Below, in pieces: positions 57,440-64,000 of a stretch of DNA of 64,000 bases. Origin of the DNA: Pseudomonas soli (GTDB taxonomy: Bacteria; Pseudomonadota; Gammaproteobacteria; Pseudomonadales; Pseudomonadaceae); contig NZ_FOEQ01000008.1 of the NCBI RefSeq assembly GCF_900110655.1, positions 78,222 to 142,221 of the forward strand, in the 5' to 3' direction. Position numbers and translations under genes: made by a program. Under the pieces are notes generated by a model. It searched no databases. It was not told the DNA's origin and saw only the letters and a program-made list of their open reading frames with translations. Position 1 is the stretch's first letter. The number at the start of each line of letters is the position of its first letter.

Positions 57440-57462
57440 GCCGGGGCCCGCTCCCACAGGGA
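57440..57462. repeat. Degenerate REP remnant between secretion genes
   Basis: CCCGCTCCCACAGG and a preceding CCGGGG are the end of a REP element that has lost most of its first arm. It lies between the two exporter genes. Confidence 0.5.
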
Positions 57463-57477
57463 TTCAACAGTGTTGGT

Positions 57478-59622
57478 TTACAGCGCCGCGCCGATACGGC
57501 CCTTGCGCAGCGCGTCGATGACCGCATCCTTCGGCCCGTCGGCAACGATCTTGCCGTTGTCCAGTACCAGCAGCCGGTCCACCAGGCTGAGCATCGAGGT
57601 GCGGTGGGTGACCAGCAGCAGGGTCTTGCCGGGCACCCAGTTCAGCAGGCGCTGGCGCAGTTGCTCTTCGCTGCTGTTGTCCATGTGGCTGGTGGGCTCG
57701 TCGAGTATCAGGATCGGCGGCTCCAGCAGCAGGGCCCGGGCCAGCAGCACGGCCTGGCGCTGGCCGCCGGAGAGCAGCTGGCCGCGCTCGCCCACCGGGC
57801 GGTCGAAGCCTTGCGGGTGCTGGCGGGCCAGCTCGCTGACGCCGGTCAGTTCGGCGACTTCCAGCATGCGCGCGTCGCTGACGTGCCGTGCGCCGAGGGT
57901 GAGGTTGTCGCGCAGGCTGCCGGCCAGCAGCGGCAGGTCGTGGGCCACGTAGCCGAGTTGGCTGCGCAGGTCGCTGATATCCAGTTGGCGCAGGTCGAGG
58001 TTGTCCAGCAGCACCTGGCCTTCGTCGGGGTGATGGAATCCCATCAACAGCCGGGCAAGGGTGCTCTTGCCCGAGCCGCTGCGGCCGATGATACCGATGC
58101 GCTCGCCCGGCTTGAGGGCGGCGCTGACGTCGTTGAGGGCTGGCGCCGTTTGCCCGGCATAGCGGAAGGTGGCGTGGTTGATGGTGATGCCACCTTGCAG
58201 CGAGGTGTGCTCCAGCGCCTGGTGCTCGGCCTCGCGCTCCTGGGGCAGGCTCATCAGGGCGTCGGTGCTGCGCATGGTCAGCTGGGCTTGTTGGTAGCGG
58301 GTGATCAGCCCAGCGATCTGGCCGAGCGGGGCGAGCACCCGGCTGCCGAGCATGTAGCTGGCCACCAGCGCGCCGACGCTGAGGTTGCCGGCGATGATGC
58401 TGTACACCCCGGCGACGATCGTCGCCATGCCGCAGAACTGCTGGATGAACAGCGTGCCGTTGCTGGCCAGCGACGACAGGTTGCGGGCATGGGCGTCGAG
58501 GCGGGCGATGGCGCCGTTGGTGTGTTCCCACTGGTACTGGCGTTCGCTTTCGGCGCCGCACGCCTTGAGGGTTTCCAGGCCGCCGAGGGTCTCGATCAGC
58601 AGCGCCTGGCGCACCGCGCCGAGGCTCAGGCTTTTTTGCACGGTGTCGCGCAGGCGCACCTGGATGAACAGCGCCAGGCCTACCGCCAGCGGGAACGCGA
58701 TCAGCGGGATCACCACCAGCCAGCCCCCGAGCAGGCCGATCACCAGCAGCATCAGGGCCACGAACGGCAGGTCGATGATGCTGGTCAGGGTCACGGCGGT
58801 GAGGAATTCGCGCAGCCCCTGGAAGTCATGGATGCTCTGGGCGAAGCCGCCGATGGTGGCCGGGCGCGCCTTCATGCTCATGCCGGTGATGCGTTCGAAC
58901 AAGGTGGCGGAGAGAATCAGGTCGGTCTTCTTGCCGGCCTGGTCCAGCAGGTGGGCGCGAACCATGCGCAGCACCAGTTCGAAGGCGGTGCCGATGAACA
59001 GGCCGGCGACCAGCACCCACAGGGTGGACAGCGCCTGGTTGGGGACCACGCGGTCGTAGGTCTGCATGACGAACAGCGGCACCATCAGGCCCAGGAGGTT
59101 GATCAGCAGGCTGGCCAGCAGGGCATCGCTGTACAGCCAGCGGGAGTGGCGCAGGGTGTCGCGGAACCAGGCGTTGACCCGCGGGATCAGCGGCGCGCGT
59201 ACATCCTCCAGGGTATGCCGGGGGCGCGCGAACAGGGCCTGGCCGCTGTAGGCCTGCGCCAGGGCTTCGCGCTCGACCCACTGCTCACCACCCTCGGCCT
59301 CGCAGGGCAGCAGCAATGCCCGGCCGTTTTCGCCCCAGCGTTGCAGCACGGCGCTGCGGCCGTCATCGAGGATCAGCAGCACCGGCAAGTTGAGCGGGGA
59401 AATGGCGTCCAGGTCACGCCGCAGCACGCGAGCCTGCAACCCGGCACGTGCGGCGGCGCGGGGCAGCAGGCCCAGGCCCAGGCGTTGCTCGGCCAGTGGC
59501 AGGCCACTGCACAGGCTGGCACGGCTGGCCGTGCAGCCATGCAGCTTGCACAGGATCAGCAGGCCATCGAGCAACGGATCATCAACATCCAGGCGCGGTT
59601 GCGCGCTTTGCATACTGGTCAC
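57478..59622 (-). CDS. Type I secretion ABC transporter with degenerate C39-like domain (LapB family)
   Basis: This 714-residue exporter has an N-terminal C39-like domain (about 10-130) that keeps the fold but not the catalytic arrangement: the region LLILCKLHGCTASRASL lacks the usual DCG nucleophile context, and the His position reads LILDDGRSAVL. A six-helix membrane domain (about 155-440) and an ATPase follow, with Walker A IGRSGSGKST, signature LLSGGQRQAVLLAR, Walker B LILDEP and His loop VTHR. Such domains bind rather than cut their substrate, as in LapB. The GTG start at 59622 has AGGAG nine bases upstream. Confidence 0.92.
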   Translation of the reverse strand: MTSMQSAQPRLDVDDPLLDGLLILCKLHGCTASRASLCSGLPLAEQRLGLGLLPRAAARAGLQARVLRRDLDAISPLNLPVLLILDDGRSAVLQRWGENGRALLLPCEAEGGEQWVEREALAQAYSGQALFARPRHTLEDVRAPLIPRVNAWFRDTLRHSRWLYSDALLASLLINLLGLMVPLFVMQTYDRVVPNQALSTLWVLVAGLFIGTAFELVLRMVRAHLLDQAGKKTDLILSATLFERITGMSMKARPATIGGFAQSIHDFQGLREFLTAVTLTSIIDLPFVALMLLVIGLLGGWLVVIPLIAFPLAVGLALFIQVRLRDTVQKSLSLGAVRQALLIETLGGLETLKACGAESERQYQWEHTNGAIARLDAHARNLSSLASNGTLFIQQFCGMATIVAGVYSIIAGNLSVGALVASYMLGSRVLAPLGQIAGLITRYQQAQLTMRSTDALMSLPQEREAEHQALEHTSLQGGITINHATFRYAGQTAPALNDVSAALKPGERIGIIGRSGSGKSTLARLLMGFHHPDEGQVLLDNLDLRQLDISDLRSQLGYVAHDLPLLAGSLRDNLTLGARHVSDARMLEVAELTGVSELARQHPQGFDRPVGERGQLLSGGQRQAVLLARALLLEPPILILDEPTSHMDNSSEEQLRQRLLNWVPGKTLLLVTHRTSMLSLVDRLLVLDNGKIVADGPKDAVIDALRKGRIGAAL

Positions 59623-59690
59623 GATGGCCTACTCCTGCCGCGGTGGACGGGAAATGGGCGCTGGCGAAAAGTCCCTTGTCTCGTCAGAAC

Positions 59691-61064
59691 CTAACGCATG
59701 TCAGGCAATGTCGCCTCGTTGCGCACTTCGGTCTTGGCGATGGCTTCCGGCGGCAGCGAGATACGCTGCTTGCTCAGCAGCTCGCCCATGGTCGCCAGCA
59801 CCCGGTACATCGAGAACTCTTCGGTATAGCGCACCTCGGTGTAGCGACGGTTGGCGTTGTACAGCTCGTTCTCGCTGTCGAGCACGTCGAGCAGGGTGCG
59901 CTGGCCCAGGCCGAACTGGTCCTGGTAGGCGGCACGCACGCGCTGGGTGGTCTCGGCGTACTCGCGGGCGCTTGGGGTCTGCTTGCGGGCGTTGTTCATC
60001 GCGTTCCAGGCCAGGCTGAGGTTTTCGTTCAGCTCGCGCAGGGCGTTGTTGCGGATGTCCATCGCCTGGTTGATCTTGTGCGCGTCCGACTGCAGGCGGG
60101 CTTTGTCGCTGCCGCCGCGGAACAGGTTGTAGCTGAGCTCGACGCCGGCCTGCCAGTCATTGTTGTCGTGCCCCTTCTGGCCGCCGAGGTTGTTGTTGGC
60201 ACCGGTGGCCAGCACTGCATCCAGGCGTGGGTAGAAGGGCGACTTGGCCACTTCGTATTGCTGCTCGGCGGAGCGCACGTCGGCCTGCGCCGACTTGAGG
60301 TAGGGGTTGTTCTCGAGCATGCCCTGGCGGGCATTGAGCAGGTCGCCCGGTACTTCGCCCTTGATGGTGACCGGGGTTTCCAGCTCGTCCGGCAGGCGCC
60401 CGACTACGCTGTAGAAGTTGGCCTCGGCGTCGGCCAGGTCGACTTCGGCGGTATCCAGGTTGTTCTCGGCCAGTGCACGACGGGCGCGGGATTGGTCGAG
60501 GTCGGCGGTGCTGCCCACGCCGCGCTCGCTACGCAGGCCGATCTGGTCGTTGACCCGCAGGTGGGCCTGCAGGTTGTTCTTGGCCAAGCTCACCAGCTCG
60601 CGGCGCTTGAGCACCTCTAGGTAAACCTCGATCGCACGCAGGGCGATGCTCTCGGCAGTGGCCTGGGTGTAGTAGGCGCGTGAGGTGGCCACCGCTTCGG
60701 TGCGGGCGACCTCGTTGGAGGTATTGAAGCCGTCGAACAGCATCTGCCGCAGGCGCAGTTCCGACTGGGTGTAGTTGAGCGTTTCCTTGTTGTGGTTACG
60801 CGTGCCGTCCGGGTTGAAGCCGCGGGTGTTGGTGTTGTCCGAACGTTGCCGGCCGTAGCCTGCGACCAGATCGACGGTTGGGTAGTACCCCCCGCGGGCG
60901 AACTTCACATCCTCGTCAGCGGACAGCCTGCTGTTGCGGCTGGCGCTGATCTCGGGATGCTGGTCCACGGCGTTCTGGACAGCCTCGGTAATCGACATCG
61001 CCTGACTGTTGGCACACGCCATGGCCAACAAAATCGCACTGGTGATGGGGGTTAAAGCGCGCAT
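59691..61064 (-). CDS. TolC-like outer-membrane secretion channel (LapE family)
   Basis: This 457-residue protein has a signal peptide (hydrophobic ITSAILLAMACANSQA) and two repeated helical hairpin units of the TolC family, with VQNAVDQHPEIS near the start and LLDVLDSENELYNANRRYTEVRYTE near the end. A tail rich in Glu/Asp and Thr follows. It should complete the ABC/HlyD exporter. GGGAG lies nine bases before the ATG at 61064. It is divergent from the adhesin gene across an AT-rich regulatory region. Confidence 0.92.
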   Translation of the reverse strand: MRALTPITSAILLAMACANSQAMSITEAVQNAVDQHPEISASRNSRLSADEDVKFARGGYYPTVDLVAGYGRQRSDNTNTRGFNPDGTRNHNKETLNYTQSELRLRQMLFDGFNTSNEVARTEAVATSRAYYTQATAESIALRAIEVYLEVLKRRELVSLAKNNLQAHLRVNDQIGLRSERGVGSTADLDQSRARRALAENNLDTAEVDLADAEANFYSVVGRLPDELETPVTIKGEVPGDLLNARQGMLENNPYLKSAQADVRSAEQQYEVAKSPFYPRLDAVLATGANNNLGGQKGHDNNDWQAGVELSYNLFRGGSDKARLQSDAHKINQAMDIRNNALRELNENLSLAWNAMNNARKQTPSAREYAETTQRVRAAYQDQFGLGQRTLLDVLDSENELYNANRRYTEVRYTEEFSMYRVLATMGELLSKQRISLPPEAIAKTEVRNEATLPDMR

Positions 61065-61553
61065 GGGGTACATCTCCCTGGTCCTGAATAATGTCCTGCT
61101 GTTCGCCAAAAAAATGACGAAAAATTAGAATCAAACCGTTTCAGGTTTGTAACAACAGAGCTAAGAACATTTACCGGGCGAGCTAAGAAGATTTTTTCAT
61201 AAGATATATGCGAAAAAAAACTTATGCGGTCTAAGAAATCCGGGACATTGTTTCATTCAGGTGGTTACGGGAATTGGCTGGGACAGGCGATTTTCGGGCT
61301 TTGGTGAAAGTTCCAGATTTTTTGCAGCTAAGGAGACAGGGGAGGAAGGCGAAAGCGGAATTTGGCGACAAAAAAATGGCACTCAATAATGGCCATTCGC
61401 CCTGTCCACTATCGCGGCAGTCGTCACAAGGAGCGTGGTTTCTCACGAACGTGACAGCAACGGTTCCAGCAACCATGGCACTCGGAACCTTGCGCACATT
61501 ACCCGGCACGCCTTGATCTGCGAAAAGCCCATCGGCAGGGGAGGCGTACGCTC
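61065..61553. promoter_or_regulatory. AT-rich divergent control region of the secretion operon and giant adhesin
   Basis: This 489-base gap has no gene I can support. It contains three exact CTAAGAA direct repeats (61161, 61183, 61231) and a near copy CTAAGGA (61328), the inverted pair CATAAG (61198) and CTTATG (61221) around ATATATGCG, and two A or T runs. GGGGAGG lies about nine bases before the adhesin ATG. Large adhesin promoters in Pseudomonas are commonly controlled by FleQ and c-di-GMP, but I see no exact FleQ consensus. Confidence 0.55.
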
Positions 61554-64000
61554 ATGGCTAAATTAGTCGGTGTGGTCGGCAAGGTAGTCGGCCAGGTATT
61601 CGCGGTGGGCGATGACGGTCATCGCCGCCTGTTGGTGGAAGGGGATCGCCTGTTCGCCGGCGAGCAACTGGAGACCGGAAGCGAGGGCGCGGTGGCGGTG
61701 CGCTTGCAAAACGGTGCCGAGCTGACCCTGGGCCGTGGCAGCAGCCTGGAGATGACCCCCGACCTGCTGGCCGATCGCGCTCCTCATGTACAAGCGCCGG
61801 ACACGCAGCCCAGCAACGCCCAGCTCAGTGACGTCGAGCAACTGCAAAAAGCCATTGCCGCAGGCGCCGACCCCACGCAGGAAGCCGAAGCGACCGCGGC
61901 GGGCGGCAACCCTGGTGGCGTGTCGGGTGCGCTCGGTGGCGGCCACAGTTTCGTGATACTGACCGAGGTGGCCGGTCGGGTGGATCCCACCATCGGTTTC
62001 CCTACGGCGGGCTTCAACGGCTTCCCTTTGCTGGCCAACCTCGAGCTTGGTGGGCTCGATGGCAATGACGCGGCGCCCCTGCCGGCCGGCGCGCCACCCG
62101 CTGACAATCCGGTCAGCCTCACCGGCCTGGATGTCAGCCCTGCCGAGTTGAGCCTGGACGAGGCGAACCTGCCCCAGGGCTCGGCCAGCAACCCTCTGGC
62201 CTTGACCCAGTCGGGCAGCTTCACGGTGGTTGCCGCCGATGGCGTGTTCAACCTCAGTGTCGGTGGCATCAATGTGGTCACCGCTGGCGTGGTGACCGGC
62301 GTCGGCCAGTCCATCGTCACCGGGCTCGGCAATGTGCTGACCATCACGGGCTACAACCCGGCCACGGGCGTGGTGAGCTACAGCTACACCCTGACCGGCG
62401 CGGAACATCATCCGGAAGGTGCCGGGACCAATACATTGGGCGAGCAGTTCCCGGTGCTGGTCAGCGACACCGATGGCGATGTGGCCAGCGGCACGCTGGA
62501 CGTTATCGTTCGTGACGATGTGCCCAGGGCTGTGAATGACAGCAATGCCACCACCGCCACCGAGCAGCATCTGGAACTCAGCGGCAATGTGCTGACCAAC
62601 GATATCCAGGGCGCGGACCGCATCCCCAGCGGCCCGGTGGTGGCCGGTACCTTCGTTGGCACCTACGGCACCCTGGTGCTGGCGGCGGATGGTTCCTACA
62701 CCTACACCCTCAATACCAACGATCCGGACTTCAAGAATCTGCACGGTGGCGGCAGTGGGGTGGAAAACTTTACCTACACCCTGAAAGACGCCGACGGCGA
62801 CACCAGCACCGCGACCCTGACCCTCAACGTCAGCAACCTCGATGACCCGGTGACCCTCGGCGGGCTGGACGTCAAAGGCGGCGAGCTGACCGTCTACGAG
62901 AAGAACCTGGCCGACGGCAGTGCACCCAATCCCGATGCGCTGACGCAGAGCGGCACCTTCACGGTGACGGCGCCCGATGGCCTGCAGACCTTGAACGTCG
63001 GCGGCATCACCGTGGTCAGTGGCGGCGTGGCGGCAAGTTTCCCGCAGTCGATCACCACTACGCTGGGCAACACCCTGACCATCACCGGTTACAACCCGGC
63101 CACGGGTGTGATCAGCTACAGCTACACCTTGCTGGACAACGAGAGCCACGCCAACGGCGACGGCGCCAACAGCCTGTCCGAGCATTTCACCGTCACCGCC
63201 ACGGACACCGATGGCAGCACGGCCACTGGTTCGCTGGACGTGAACATCGTCGACGACCTGCCCAAGGCCAATCCCGATGCGGCCAGTGTCGTCGAAGGCG
63301 GCACGGTCAGCGGCAACGTGCTCGACAACGATACGTCTGGCGCGGACGTACGGGCCGATGGTCGTTACGTGGTGGGTGTGCGAGCCGGGTCCGATACCTC
63401 GACATCGGCCAGTGGCCAATTGGGCGATCCGGTCCAGGGCCAGTACGGTTACCTGACCCTCGATGCCCAAGGCAACGCCACCTATCACGCCAACCCCAAT
63501 GCCGTGGCGCCGGCGGGCGCCACGGATGTCTTCGTCTATACCGTGCGTGACAGTGATGGCGACGAAAGCACCACCACCATTACCATCGACGTGCGCGATT
63601 GCTCGCTGATCGCCGGGCCTGACAGCGAGGTCACGGTCTACGAGAAAGCACTTGATCTGAACAAGGATGGCAACGATCTGGCCGGTGGCAATGTTACCGG
63701 CAGTGAACCGGGTTCCACCGGCGAGACGGCCAGCGGTTCGTTGGCCAGTTCCGTCAGCGGTGGCGTGGGCGGGCTGACCTTCACCTTGGTCGGTAACGCC
63801 ACCGGCCAGTATGGCCAGATCCAGCTCAATACGGATGGCACCTACACCTACACCTTGACCTCCGCACCGAACTCGCCGAATCACGTCAACGATGGCCCGA
63901 ATGTGCTGACTGAATCCTTCACCTACCAGGTCAAGGATTCGCTCGGCAACACCACCACCAGCACCATCGTGATCAGCATCGTCGATGACGTGCCCAAGGC
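61554..64000 (+). CDS. Giant LapA/MapA-like RTX adhesin, N-terminal part
   Basis: The frame begins ATG GCT AAA and stays open for 815 codons to the window end. The N terminus MAKLVGVVGKVVGQVFAVGD is the LapA-family periplasmic retention module. Residues 114-117 read TAAG (61893-61904), the dialanine site that LapG cleaves in LapA homologues, 114 residues in as expected. Next come long tandem beta-sandwich repeats (T1SS_143/VCBS type) with a period of about 246 residues, each with GYNPATGVxSYSYTL and ending DDxPxA. The adhesin would be held in the outer membrane by its N terminus and pass through the divergent exporter. The C-terminal RTX secretion signal is beyond the window. Confidence 0.9.
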   Translation, partial: MAKLVGVVGKVVGQVFAVGDDGHRRLLVEGDRLFAGEQLETGSEGAVAVRLQNGAELTLGRGSSLEMTPDLLADRAPHVQAPDTQPSNAQLSDVEQLQKAIAAGADPTQEAEATAAGGNPGGVSGALGGGHSFVILTEVAGRVDPTIGFPTAGFNGFPLLANLELGGLDGNDAAPLPAGAPPADNPVSLTGLDVSPAELSLDEANLPQGSASNPLALTQSGSFTVVAADGVFNLSVGGINVVTAGVVTGVGQSIVTGLGNVLTITGYNPATGVVSYSYTLTGAEHHPEGAGTNTLGEQFPVLVSDTDGDVASGTLDVIVRDDVPRAVNDSNATTATEQHLELSGNVLTNDIQGADRIPSGPVVAGTFVGTYGTLVLAADGSYTYTLNTNDPDFKNLHGGGSGVENFTYTLKDADGDTSTATLTLNVSNLDDPVTLGGLDVKGGELTVYEKNLADGSAPNPDALTQSGTFTVTAPDGLQTLNVGGITVVSGGVAASFPQSITTTLGNTLTITGYNPATGVISYSYTLLDNESHANGDGANSLSEHFTVTATDTDGSTATGSLDVNIVDDLPKANPDAASVVEGGTVSGNVLDNDTSGADVRADGRYVVGVRAGSDTSTSASGQLGDPVQGQYGYLTLDAQGNATYHANPNAVAPAGATDVFVYTVRDSDGDESTTTITIDVRDCSLIAGPDSEVTVYEKALDLNKDGNDLAGGNVTGSEPGSTGETASGSLASSVSGGVGGLTFTLVGNATGQYGQIQLNTDGTYTYTLTSAPNSPNHVNDGPNVLTESFTYQVKDSLGNTTTSTIVISIVDDVPK

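Noticed and set aside
57604..59694. 696-codon plus-strand open frame opposite the ABC exporter
   Set aside because: The minus strand encodes a complete exporter with all ATPase motifs; the plus-strand product is low complexity with no domain.
61231..61509. Open frames of 92 (minus) and 80 (plus) codons in the adhesin control region
   Set aside because: They overlap one another on opposite strands in an A/T-rich region, with no ribosome site or family. The region is better explained as regulatory.
61563..63884. 773-codon open frame antisense to the adhesin
   Set aside because: It mirrors the adhesin repeats in another frame. The plus-strand frame has recognised LapA-type N terminus, TAAG site and repeat domains.

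Overview
The window looks like a chromosomal segment of a fluorescent Pseudomonas, most likely of the P. putida group. The evidence is GC-rich coding sequence with strong third-position GC (long antisense open frames shadow most genes), REP-type intergenic repeats typical of that group, and gene neighbourhoods I recognise from Pseudomonas: min genes next to lpxL, betX next to a DUF485/ActP pair, rsmI, the N-acetylglutaminylglutamine 'trio', and gbuA/gbuR next to an Aer-type chemoreceptor. No prophage, insertion sequence, CRISPR array, rRNA or tRNA gene was found.

Layout. 1-11.6 kb: the end of rmuC, converging on a symporter-fused hybrid sensor kinase (MxtR/CrbS type); two transporters; lemA with a coupled small gene; a fused MFS/acyltransferase; a guanidinium exporter (sugE/gdx) behind a mini-ykkC guanidine-II riboswitch; and a BASS-family carrier. 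10.9-17.2 kb: an uncharacterised import operon (HAD phosphatase, ABC ATPase, two permeases, alkaline-phosphatase-superfamily hydrolase, binding protein) with a divergent GntR/UTRA regulator and palindromic candidate operators. 17.2-30.5 kb: mostly cell-envelope genes (MscS channel, apeB, rluA, minCDE, lpxL, patatin, mlaA coupled to a secreted hydrolase, GH17 glucanosyltransferase). 30.7-33.8 kb: betX, DUF485 and actP. 33.9-43.0 kb: a complete CS1/cable-type (alpha-clade) chaperone-usher pilus locus followed by a NarL-type regulator and a BvgS-like phosphorelay kinase. 43.0-55.2 kb: a DUF3309 peptide gene, an SDR, rsmI, a YheU-like gene, the osmoprotectant trio (M42 peptidase, ngg, asnO), and a symporter, gbuA, gbuR and aer-like block. 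55.4-64 kb: a TapT-like gene, then a type I secretion operon (LapE, LapB and LapC types) divergent from a giant LapA/MapA-like adhesin that runs off the window.

How parts fit together. Two separate surface-attachment systems (pilus and giant adhesin) lie within about 30 kb, and an RsmA-family post-transcriptional regulator lies between them. The adhesin carries a TAAG dialanine motif like the site LapG cuts, but no lapD or lapG is present in the window. Several genes concern osmotic or quaternary-amine physiology (betX, the trio, MscS). The sensor kinase at the left end belongs to a family known to control acetate use, and actP, a typical target class, is about 28 kb away. Functional links between blocks are inference from position only.
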